From: Pyropia haitanensis
Lineage: Eukaryota; Rhodophyta; Bangiophyceae; Bangiales; Bangiaceae
Reading direction: 5' to 3'
Assembly (NCBI GenBank): GCA_008729055.1
Contig: SDUX01000008.1
Location: forward strand, 124,001-188,000
Length of the DNA stretch: 64,000 bases
Made by a program: the position numbers and the translations under genes
The notes under the pieces: model-generated
Told to the model about the DNA's origin: nothing
What the model saw: the letters and a program-made list of their open reading frames with translations, nothing else
Database searches by the model: none
In this document: piece by piece, positions 51,870 to 62,768 of the stretch
Position numbering within the stretch: the first letter of the stretch is position 1
Layout of the letters: each line of letters opens with the position of its first letter

Positions 51870-52216
51870 ACCAAGCGCGTCCCACGAGCCGTGCGCGTTC
51901 CGGTATGCGGCAGTCGCCGGCGGGCAGCCCGCTGGCTCCCAAGCAATCCTTTCATCTTGCATCATCCAAGCTCTTTCTTCCGTCAGGCTGTACCCTCCTT
52001 GTCTGCGTGTGTGTGACCCCGTAAAGAGCCTAGCATCGACAGGATGAGCTGCCAAAGAGCGAGCACGGAGTCCACATGTGCACAGAAGAAAAACACCAAG
52101 CATGTTACCAAAAACAGAAAGTCGCACCCGAGGCCCGCGGCGGGGAATTCCCCTCCCAGTCGCAACGCCCCGGGCACACACGAGTCAAGCAAAAAACAAG
52201 ACCAACAGCACGAGCA
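51870..52216. other. Convergent spacer before the CYC8-like gene
   Basis: About 350 bases, less GC-rich, between the 3' ends of the MAU2-like (+) and CYC8-like (-) genes. No further signal was seen. Confidence 0.5.
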
Positions 52217-55200
52217 TCACGCGTCTGGGTCGCCCTTGCTCACCCGCTCGCCCCGCGGCCTGTCCCGCCGGCTAGAGTGTGACGGCCGATCCGAACCGTA
52301 GCGGTACCGGACCCGGCCGTCCCGGTCGCTCCGGTCCCGGTCGCGATCGCGACCTCGGTCCGAGTCGCGGCGGCCGTCCCGCCTCGGAGACCGCGGGGAG
52401 CTGCCACGTACGGCTGGGGAAGACGGCTTGTGGTTGCCTGAGGGCGCATCGCGCTGGGACCCAGACGGTGGGGAAGAGCGGCTGTCCCCAGCAGCACCGG
52501 CCGCGTCGCTGGACCGGTCTTTCGCCACCGTCTCGTCGCCAGGCGCAGACCCGCCATCACCGTGACCGCCAGCGCGCTTCTTCGCCGCCGGTGCGTCGCG
52601 CCACTTGCCACTCGTCTCCCCGTCGCTGCTGCGGAACCGCTTCTGGCCGCGCTCAGTAGCACCGTCCCCACCACTCGACGAGGGTAACGGAGCCTTTGGA
52701 GCCGGGGGGGCCATCGTCGCCCTGGAGCTCGAGCCAAGCCGGGGCCGAGAGCTCCCGCCGCTGCTGCTGTCCTTACCATCGTCGCCCTTGGTGGGCGCAG
52801 CCGACTTGCCCGCGTCTCCGTCAGCAGCATCCTTGGCCTCCCCAGACCGAGGGGGGATGCCCAGGCCAGCCTTCACACCTGCGCCCTTGCTTCGCCCAGA
52901 TGTCGCCCACCACGGAGGAGGGGTTGCACGCTTGATCGGCGTCGCTGGCGCCGCAGACGATGCAATGAGACTCGAGCCGAGGAGTAGGGAAGGCGTCTTG
53001 ATGGGTAGCGCGCTCTTCGAGCTCGTCGGGGACCTGCCAGGTCGGAGGGTCGACGAGACGCCCTTGCGAGCTGGGGGAAGCGGCGGCAGCGGTGGGGCAG
53101 AGAGAACCTTCTCGACTGACCGAGCGACACTGCCTGCATTGGCGTCGTCGGGCGGCGCCTCGGCGGCCGACCGCCCAATCGGCCGAGAGGTGGTCGCAGC
53201 GGCAGCCGGCTCGTCGCTGGTAGTCGCGCTCGCAGAGATGGCCACCGCGTCGTTGGAACGCCGACCAGCGGGCTTCAGCACAACGCCCTCCGTCTGGGAC
53301 GGATCAACAGCAGAAACAGCCGCAGCCTTCGGTGCCTCACTTTCGGGAAAACTCGCTTTGGGCACCTTGGCAGGAGAAGGACTCGCAGTCGCCGCCATGG
53401 GAGAATCAGATGCACCAGGAGAGGCAGGCGCTGCAGCAGACGCGGCAACCTTCTCAAGCACCTTCGTCTCTGCCGACGCAGACTTCACGGCAGCAGCTGC
53501 GTCGGGCTCAACAGAGGCCTTGGCGTCGGGCACGATCGGCTCACGGGAAGACGCAACAGCCACAGCGCCGGCGGCCGCATCGACACTGGCAGTCGTTTTC
53601 GGGGACGCTGCGGCCCCATGGTCACCCCCAGACGACGAGGGTACCTTGTCCAGCCGCCCGTTGGCCTGGACAGGGACGCCCTCCGAATGGCCATCCCGCG
53701 GGGACGGCGTCCGAGCCGCTCCGTCAGCTGGCGACACGGGTAAATGGCGTGGCTTTGGAGACGGCTTGTCCCCGGAAGACGCAACATCGGCTGAAGCCGC
53801 TTGCAGCTCGGACGGTGTCGGCTTGGAAGGTGACTCAGACGATGCCCGGCAGTCTGGTGCCGATGTCACGCCGGCAGCGTCATCCATGTCGGCTGCCGGA
53901 GGAGACACAGGCGGGCGGAGCGCCACCTTGGCCACCGGCGTCGCTGGAACTGCCATCACAGCTCCTTCGTCAGAGGTCGTATCCATCTTGTCCGCAGGCA
54001 TAGCCGCCTCGCCCGACTCCACAGGCGGAGAAACAGAGGAGCGGCTCATCTTCTTGGGTGGCAGCGAGACCGCCGTAGGGCCCTTTGGAGAATGCGCTGG
54101 CGGACGATCGGACGGCGAGGACGACGCGGACGGACGCTTGGGTGGTGACGACGACGCAGACGGACGCTTGGGCGGCGACGACGACGCGGACGCACGCTTC
54201 GGTGGTGACGATGACGCGGACGGACGCTTGGGCGGCGACGACGACGCGGACGCACGCTTCGGTGGTGACGGCCGCGCGTGAGCTGCGGCCGCATCAGGCG
54301 ACGAAGTCGTGCACGCCGGCGGAGACAATGACACACGCTTGGGTGCCTCAACCCGGACCATCTCCGACGGCCTGGGAACGTCGGCCGACGACACAGCCGG
54401 CATCGCCACTGAGGAGTCAGCCGCATCCACGCGAGGCGCAGCGGGAGTAGAGGACGCCTCCGCTGGCCGCAAAGGCGGGCTCTCCGAGCGTCCCGCCGAG
54501 TCACACGGAGGCGACCGAGGCGCACGCACAGCTGCCGCGTCCCTAGATCCTCCAGAGACCGCGCCTGCGTCCTCGCCCGAAGCGACGAGAGGCCCAGAGG
54601 CAGCCAGGGCGGGCGCATCCGGTGATGACTGCTCCATGGGAGACGAAGGGGCCTCTTCCTCCATACGCTCCTCAGCTGCAGGCGACCGGGGAGGAGCTAG
54701 CGGGCTCGCAGCACGCGGGCGAACAGCTGGGGATTGCGGCGCAGACGGCACTGGCTCCGCGAACGCTCGAGAGTTCTCAGCGCTCCTGGCCGAGGCAAGT
54801 GGCACCGCCGGTGCGGTTCTGGGCTCCGGCACGTCGTCCTGCTCAGCGTCCACCTCAGGCATCTTCTTGGACGCAGTCTTACCCGGGACTTTCACACCCG
54901 CAGTGACGGCAGGCTTGTTCCCCGCGTTAACAGCCGTCTTGCCAGCGACCTTGCCGGTACTCTTGTGCATCGGTTTGACCGCCGTCCTGTCCCCCGCCTC
55001 GACAAAAGTCTTGCCAGAGGCGTCGACAGCCGTCTTATCCCCAGCCTTGCCTGCACTTCTGTCTCCGGCCTTCACTGTGTGCTTGTCTGCGGCCTTGCCG
55101 GCAACCTTGTCCGCCCCTTTCAATGGGGCACTGGCAGGGGACTGGCTCTTCCTGCGCGGCGGCGCGAGCTTGCTCGCAAGAGAGGTCTTGGCCACAGGGA

Positions 55201-58200
55201 CGTCGAACCCAGCCGGGCCACCCATTGGGACCTTGCCCAAAGACCCGTCGGCCGCGACTGAGCCACCCTTGATCGGCTTGGTGGACTTGATGGGCAGTGG
55301 AGCTTTCTCCCTCCCTACTTCAGCAAACGCACCCTTGGCCCGCGACGCCGGCTTGACAGGTGCGGACGGACCAGAGGCAGCATTACCAGCAAGCGCACCC
55401 ACCGCACGACGTCCCTCCCCACCCTGTGCACGGTCCGAGGCGTCCTTCCGCGCAGGCGGGGACGCCGCCGCACGCCCCGGAGAGCCCGACCCGCTTCGCG
55501 TCGAAAGATTATCCCGAGCGTGCACCGGCGACACGGGCTTCAAGGCCGCACCCACCGGCAACCGCCCGGATGCAAGCGCCTTGGCCACGACTGACGGGCC
55601 ACGGTCGGGCGCAGACAGGTCCATGCCGCTGGTAGGCGGCTCAACCGGCGGAGGTCGACGCTCGAGTGGCTGCTTGCCAAGCTCCTGCTGCTTGCTGTGC
55701 CGCTGCCGCTGTCGTTCCATCAGTGGCGTGTCCTCCTCATCCTCGTCCTCAGAGGCAAGAGCGTGCGCCGGATCGGCCGCCATCTTCATGGGAGGCGACC
55801 GAGGCCCCCGCGGTGACGAGCGGCCAGCCCGGCGGCTGCCCGTCCCGAACAGCAGCAGAGCGCTCAGACCGCTCCTCTGAGACGACGTCATCGAATCGTC
55901 CGCCGCACCCGGCGCCACACGGCGGACACGCTCGGGACCTGCGGCGTCCACACGCGCGGTGGCTTCCGTTGAGGCAACCGGATCAACACCCGGCCGCGGC
56001 GCAGCACGGCCAAGCTTAGAAGAGCCCAGAGCCGAAGGGACGGCAACACCACGCGAACAGGGCCGGCCAGACCCGCTCCCAGCCTCCATCTGTTGCTTGG
56101 ACGGCCGAGGAGGAGCCTGAATAAACCCGGTGCCTGCCGACGACGGAGCAACAGATTCCGACTCCGCTCCGGGATGCACACGCCGGCCAGGCGCTGGAGG
56201 AAGCGCTTGCAAGCGCGGAAGCGCCCGAGCTGCAGAGTCCGTCGGAATGACGTCGGCGTAGCGAGTACGCTGAGCAGGAGGCGGAGCAGGCCGGCGACCG
56301 GGGGAAGACTTGGATGATGACGAGTGGGACTCGCCCATCTCGGCGTGACGAGACTCGCGGCCGCGGCCGCCGTCAGTCCGACCGCGTTTGAAAGGAGGTC
56401 CTTCCCGGCCGCCGTACTGCCGACGCTGATCCCGCACGTTGTCCGCTTCACCCACGCTCCGCTCGCGTGCCACAGGCGGGGCACGGTCCGAAGCGTCGCG
56501 CACCTCAGTAGACGGCCGCGGCCGCCGCACAGAACGGCTGCGGTCATCGAGCTTCTGCTTGCTATCAGGCCGCGCGGGAGGGGAGGACCGGTCATCCGCA
56601 GCGGGCGCGTCAGCCTCGCTGCGACTCGGCTTCCGCGCCCCCGCCAGTGGCGGCGGCCGGTCCACTAGATCAGACCGGGATCCACGCCTCGACACAGGCT
56701 GGCTCGGCTGCCACTGGTGCCTGTCCGCCTCCGAGTCGATCATCGACTCGGGGAGCCGCCGCGCGTCCGGGACGGCCGGGCTCCGACCGTCCGTCGGCTG
56801 ACTACGAGGAAGACGCTCTGCCGGCCGCTCTGCGGAAGCGTCGTCCGGGCGAGGCAGCCCTTGTCGTTCAGGCCGGCCGACCTCCCGCCCCGTCGGCTCC
56901 AGCAGCGCCTGCATTCCGCGAGGCGGTTGCGGCGGGTGCCGAGCCGGCAGGCACGCAGGAGATGGCACCCCCGAGTCTGTCCGGGGCCCGATGGGCCCTA
57001 GTGCAAACGGGTGGTGGCGCCCTCCCGCAGACGGAACCGTGTCCGAGTCGTCTCCCATCGCCGATCCAGGCCCCCTCTGCACGTTCGCCGACGCGGACCC
57101 ACGGTCCCCGCCGGCGTGAAGCGAGTTGCTGCGGGACAGGTCCTGCCGGGGCACAGATGGCAATCCGGGGTCCTGCTGCTCGGTCGCGCGGTCGCTATCC
57201 TCACCCCGGTTGGCCACACTCGCCGGCGGCTGCCCCTCCGAGCGGGCAATACGCGACTGAACAGGCGCCAGATCCGCCTGCGCCGACGACGGCTGTGACG
57301 GCACCAGCGCATTAAAACCGGCGGCCGGCACAGGCACACCACCGGACAGCGTCCCAGGCATAGGACCCCCGCCCGGCCCAAACGACACCGCAGTACGCGC
57401 AGGGGTCATCGCAGACAGCGCAAGAGGCCCGTCCGCAGGGGGCTCAGGTAGCGCTGGCGGCGGGCCACCAGTCTCCATGTAGTTCTGGATGAGCTCCAGC
57501 CGCGTGCTGATCGACGTGTCCCCAGGTGACAGGTCCAATGCCCGACGGTAGGCGTCGAGAGCGTCACTCGGTTGACTGCACGTCTCGTATAGCCGGCCCA
57601 ACGCTAGCCACACGTCGCCCACATTGGGTGTGACACGGATGGCACGCGTGTACGCGTCCAGCGCGTCCTTGTGCTGCCCCATCTGGAAGTAGAGGACCCC
57701 AATCGAACACCAGTACACATGGTTGCGGCTGTCGCTGTACACTGCCTTCTGGTACGCCTCGTGCGCCTCCCGGTACTCGCGACGAACCATGTGCACGCGA
57801 CCCAGCAGGTACCACGCTTGGCCGTCGTTGCCATCCACATCCACCGACTGATGAAGCAGGGCCAGCGCCTCTGCCACATCCCCAGACAGATGCCTCAGCC
57901 AGCCAAGCTGGTTCAGCGACTTGGCATGCGACGGGTTCGCTTCCAGAGCGCGACGAAAAGTTGCCTCCGCCGTCGGTGTGTCACCTGTCTGAATGTGGAC
58001 AAGCCCAATCTGATACAGAGCGTCAGCGCTGCTCAGCGGCGGGGGAGGCGCGGCAGCCGCAACGACCCGCTCAAAGAATTGAAGCGCGCTCTGGTAGTCG
58101 CCTTGCTCCTTGTAGATGATGCCCATGCAGAAACAGACCTCATCGGCGCGCTCAAAATCAGGCGCAATGTCGAGCACCGACTTGAATGCCTCCAGCGCGT

Positions 58201-59700
58201 GGTTCAGCCACCCGTACCGGTCATAAAGCAAGCCTGCAGTCAAAACAAACGGGAGAAAGGTTCAGAAAAGTAAATGCGCACGAGCGGAAAAAAAAAAAAC
58301 GAAAGTCAGAATAGACCGCACCACCGAGGCCCGACAACGGATAGCACCCACGCATGGCCGCCACAGGGACCACATCTTCACGCGTCTCACAACGGACACA
58401 CGAGAAAAAGAGAAAACAGCCCCTAGAAAAGGAATACTACGCTGCGCAACATACCAATGCCATACCAAAGCGTCGGGTCCTTCGGGTTGGGCAGGTACGA
58501 TAGCGCATTCTGGTACGCAAGGTAAGCTGGCTGCAGCTGGTCCGTCATCACGTAGCAGTGCGCCAACACCGCCCACGCTTCTCCACACGCAGGCTGCACC
58601 GCAAGCGAACGCTGCAGCAAATTCTCCGCCAAGTTGTACTGCTCCTGCTTCGCCAACACCGTCGCCGCTTGCGTCAGCGCGGTCGCATTCACTGGGTTGT
58701 GGTGCAATACGGCCTGGAACGCCTCCAGGGCGCCGTCGGCGTCGCCAAAGCCAGAACGCATGCCGCCAATGCGGAGCCACAGGCGCTCCTTGGCAGCCGC
58801 CAACCGCGTCTCTGCTGCCGCTACCTCAGGTGACAGCTTGGCCGTCGCGACCGCCGACTGTGCCGCATGCATGTTGGCCTCCCGCACAGCCGCAGCATGC
58901 TGTGCCTGCTGCGCTTGCTGTGCCTGCTGCACCTGCTGCTGTCGTTGCACTTGCGCCGCGTGCGCGTGCAAAAGCTGCTGCTGTTGCTCCGCGTAGGCCG
59001 CCTCTTGCAACGCAGCATGCTGCTGCTGCGCCGCAGCGTGGGCCGCGGCCTGCTGCACCTGCGCAGACTGTGCCGCCGCTTGCTGCACCGCCTGCGCGTG
59101 CGCAAGCTGCTGCGAGTGCGCCGCCGCCGCTGCCGCTTGCGCGTGTTGCACTGGCTGCACCGTCGCCTGCAGCTGCGCCGCCTGCTGCTGCGCTGCTGCC
59201 TGGGACGGGTGGGCTGCGTGGCCATGGCCAGCCCTGATGGGTGCAGCCGCCTGCTGGGAAGCCGCCTGCGCCTGTGCCGAGTGCTGCTGCTGCATCTGCT
59301 GTTGGTGCATCAGCTGCATGCGGTGCGCTTGCGCCTGCGCCTGTGCCTGCTGCAACTGTTGTTGCTGCTGCTGTGCCTGAGCCTGCGCTTGTGCCTGCGC
59401 CTGAGCCTGCGCCTGCGCTTGTGCCTGAGCCTGCGCCTGCGCCTGCGCCTGCGCCTGCGCCTGCTGCTGCTGCGCGAGAATGTGCTGCTGCTGTTGTTGC
59501 TGCTGCTGCTGCTGCTGCACGTGACCATGCTGCTGCAGCTGCCGCTGCTGCAACGAAGCGTATTGCAAGCTTGGTATCTCTGCCATGCCATGGTGCAGCA
59601 CCGCGGGCCTCTCCCCCGCCGATCCGCCGCCCTGCGCAAGCGGCCGCAGAGGCGGTCGCACGCCCGGGGGCATACCAAAGTGCGGCGGCGCCTGCGCCAT
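52217..59700 (-). CDS. CYC8: CYC8/SSN6-like TPR transcriptional corepressor, one intron
   Basis: Exons 59700-58455 and 58233-52217 join in phase to 2,420 residues. The N-terminal region is Gln/Ala/His-rich, with a poly-Gln run and an AQ dipeptide repeat (about 59390-59520), as in yeast Ssn6. Ten TPR units follow, the same number as Ssn6. Examples are GEAWAVLAHCYVMTDQLQPA, PTLWYGIGLLYDRYGWLNHA (across the splice), FCMGIIYKEQGDYQSALQFF, LGWLRHLSGDVAEALALLHQ, YWCSIGVLYFQMGQHKDALD and VWLALGRLYETCSQPSDALD. Family members bind Tup1/Groucho-type WD40 proteins and are recruited by DNA-binding factors. The remaining 1,900 residues or so are disordered, with Ser/Pro/Lys repeats (units of about ten residues, KRPSASSSPP, near 54085-54270), AGDKT-type repeats (about 54890-55110) and an Arg/Asp/Ser-rich C-terminus (RDSDRGRDRDRDRSDRDGR) ending GDPDA. 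The tail is much longer than in yeast. Confidence 0.93.
58234..58454 (-). other. Intron of the CYC8-like gene
   Basis: 221 bases. The 5' splice site is GTATGTTG after GGCATTG and the 3' splice site is TTGACTGCAG before GCTTGC. A T-rich tract and a TCTGAAC word lie upstream of the acceptor. Splicing restores the highly conserved LWYGIGxLYDRYG turn of the CYC8/SSN6 TPR array. Confidence 0.92.
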
Positions 59701-60451
59701 GACCGGTACGGGTCAACGTCCGAGCAGCTCCCCCACGGCACGCCAAAGCAAGGGCAGGAGCGCAGAGGATGGAAGGCACAACGAAGAAAGGGGGCCGGCG
59801 CGCAACAACGGCCGCCACCGACGACCAAAACACGAGCACAACGACGACACCGGCCGTTCCACAACGTGGCGACACGCGCCAACCACCGCGCCACGCGCGC
59901 ACGTCAACGAGGGCCGACGGGGCACCGAACGGGAGGGAGGCGGCGGCGGCTTGTCGACAAGGACGGACGCTTTGGCGAAGGCGATCAGCAAGCGAGCCCC
60001 TTCCCCCCAACGCGCCCGCCCCTCCCCCAACCGAGCGTGCAAGCACAAGCAACCACGAAGCGTGACGCACGCGGGCGGGCCACGACGCGGCAGCGCGGCG
60101 CGCGGGTGCCCCGCCTCCGAGGTGGGGGGGTCAGAGAGAAGAGGCGGCGGGCTGACGCCGCCGGCACGGTCCCACACCGTCTACTCCCCCCTCCCACCCG
60201 CCCCCCCCCCCCCCAAACCCACCCCCCTCTCACACCCTCGCCAGCCGCGTCCGATGGAACGCGCGCGCGCGCGCGGCCGGGTGGGCGGACGGGCGGGGCG
60301 GCCGCGCGGGCGAGCACACGGCCAGACGCGGGGTGCCGGACACAGCAGCGGCGGCGTCGCGGGGCGGCCACGCGGGCACGTGGGCGGCGGCGGCACACAG
60401 CCTCGCGGCCACGGCTGGCTGCCTCCTCAACGCGCCCGCGCACGAGGCGCG

Positions 60452-60488
<37 letters not shown>

Positions 60489-60708
60489 TCACCACCGCCC
60501 TCCGCCGCCCCCCCCCCACCCGCCCACAAACGCGCACCACGCAGACGCGCGCCACGCAGACGCGCGCCACGCAGCGCGCCAAATCCGCGCCGCCGGCCCC
60601 AGAGGGACGGCAAGCGGCTGCCGGCGGGCGCGCGGGGGCGCCGCGGGCCGGCCGACGGGACAGCCGGCGGGCCGGGTGGGTGGTGCCTGGGTGTTGGCGG
60701 GCGGTGAC

Positions 60709-60741
<33 letters not shown>

Positions 60742-62142
60742 TGCGGCCGTGGCGGCGGCGGCGGCTGTGGCCGTGGCGGCGGCGGCGGCTGCGGCGAGGG
60801 CGGCCGCGGCGCGCGGGCGCGGCGGCGGCGGGGCGGTCGCGGCGGCGGCGGTGGCGGCGGGCGGCTGGTGCCTTGCGTCGCGCGCGCGCGCTCTGCGCGG
60901 GGGGCTGCGGCGGCTGGCATACAGACCAGCCGGCCACAAACGTTGCAAGGCCGGGAGGGGCGCCAGGCGTCCCCCCCGTGCGCCCCGACTTTGGCCGCAG
61001 TGTGAGGAGGGGGGGGTGGCGTGCACGGAGGGAGGGAGGGGGCGGGGAGCGGCGGGGGGCCCTCCGGCTGGCGGCACCGCACGGGACCGGCCGGGCGGGG
61101 CCCCCACCGCCGCGAAAGCCGGGGGGGGGGGTGTGCCCAGCGGGGGGGGGGGGCGGGGCGCAGGGGGGGGGGCGCAGCGCAGCCGCGCGTGTCGAGTGTG
61201 CTGGCACGAGCCCGCTCGCCGCCGGGCCCGACGGGGGGAGGGAGCGCGGGGCGGAAGCTTGGCCGGCCACGCGAGGGAGCGGCGGCGGGGGCGTGGCGCG
61301 GCGGGTGGACGAGCGTGGAGAGCGCCCACCCGCGTCAGGGGACGCGGTCTTGGCGGGCGGGGGGGGGGGGGGAGGGGGGCCGTGACCGCCTCGCCCCCAC
61401 CGCCCCGCGCGCGCGCGCGCGCTGGGCCGCGGGCGGCTGCACCAGCGCTGACGGCGTGCCAGGGGGCGGCGCGCCGCTGGTGCGGGGCCTGCGCCAGGCC
61501 AGCCTCCACACAGCGAGGCGGGCCGCCAGCACGCGCGCGTGTCCCCGCACCTCCCGTCAGGGGGGGGTGGGCGCGAGCGGGAGGAGCGTCGGTGGGGGGC
61601 GGGCGGGGGGGTGGGTGCGGACGAGCCGTGGAAAGGCTGGGGCCGCCCGTCAAGAGCGGGGCGGTCGGGGCGGGTCGGGGGGTGGGCGTCGCGCCGCGGC
61701 GGGGGGGTCCGTCGGGCAGCGCGTAGCCTCGGGTGTTGCCCCGCCTCTTGCAGGTCGGTGACCGATGCGCGGCAGGGCCGGCGGCGGTTGCTGGGCCACG
61801 TGGGCGTGGGATTCGGCGCCGCTGTCGCCTCGGCGCCGCGCCCTTCCCACCCCGCCGCCTGGTGTGGCCCGAGTCTCCAGTTGTAGCCCCCACCGGGCAA
61901 TATTGGCGTCCGCTTCCGGTGGGCTCTTTTTGCGCCGCCCCCAGCGGACTGCCATTGCTGGCGGTGTGGGTGCACTCGAGAGGTGGAAGACATGCGAATT
62001 CGCGACCTAATTCAGTCTCCGCGATGGATGTAGCCTCCCTGGCACTGCCGAGGTGCTGACACTCAATCACATGTCCAAAAGAGCACTGAGAGCTGTGATC
62101 AACAAGTACTCTCCATCGCGAGTTTGACGCGTGTAACTCCTC
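59701..62142. other. Low-complexity region upstream of CYC8-like gene
   Basis: About 2.4 kb. The first 500 bases should hold the CYC8 promoter. 60190-61720 is G/C-run DNA, including 34 consecutive C at 60452-60485 and a CGG-type tract near 60710-60860; an 11-base repeat gcgccacgcag occurs in tandem near 60545-60575. 61730-62140 is of ordinary composition, with no recognisable gene. Confidence 0.45.
60452..60485. repeat. Homopolymer of 34 C
   Basis: An uninterrupted run of 34 C on the plus strand, the longest in the window. Other long runs are 24 C at 31500-31523 and 21 C at 44861-44881. Assembly length in such tracts is unreliable. Confidence 0.85.
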
Positions 62143-62768
62143 TCACTTGGATCTCGCGTGGGCCTGGGCATCCACCCGTCGTCCGACCACGTCTTCCTCG
62201 TGAGCACCCCTCCGCCCGCCCACCCCCTGCCGTCGGCCGCGACGTGACGGCGACGTCCGCTCCCCGCCGCCGCCCGCCGCCCGCCGCCCGCCGCCCGCCG
62301 CCCGCCGCGACCTACAGCGGCACGCACGACAAGCCTCTCGTCGGGATGGGGGGCTATGAGCGTCCGCCTCTGGCGGGGGCGTCACGGCCGCCACGGGGAG
62401 CTCAACGTTGGCGGCGCGCGCGTGCCCATCTGGCCGCCCGGCACCCCCCCCCCCTCCCCCGTCGCGTTGGGGCTGATGGCGTGCCGGCGGTGCGCGTCGT
62501 TCCCCGCTGCTGGCGGCGGAGGGGCGTGCGTTGCCCGCAGGGGGGGGGGACGGGATGGTCACCCCCCCCCCCTCGCGCGCGACGCGCGGCCACCGCCGCC
62601 ACACGCCGTCCGGTCTGGCTGCGATGGCCGCCACGGCGGTCCCCCGCGGCTGCCTTTGCCCGCGGTGGGCGTGGGGGCTCTCCCCACCTTTGCTGCTGGG
62701 CGGCTCTTCCGTTTGGGGGCAGACGGCGGCGGGCTCGGGGGGCGGCGGCGAGCAGTCCCCCCAGCTTG
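62143..62768 (-). CDS. Candidate terminal exon, unknown protein
   Basis: On the minus strand a tract of 13 T followed by GTCTCAG forms a strong 3' splice site at 62769-62771. One frame after it has mixed composition: SWGDCSPPPPEPAAVCPQTE, KGGESPHAHRGQRQPRGTAV, ARPDGVWRRWPRVAREGGG, VELPVAAVTPPPEADAHS. It ends in TGA at 62143-62145. A short upstream segment in the same frame (ATG 62937, MGAPPLRRVVAVGTPDGVG) may be the preceding exon. No domain is recognised, and the other two frames are also open in part, so this is tentative. Confidence 0.3.

Noticed and set aside
60230..62070. Long minus-strand open frames over 500 codons
   Set aside because: Three frames are open together, the translations are Pro/Arg/Ala-rich without motifs, and they cross a 34-C run.
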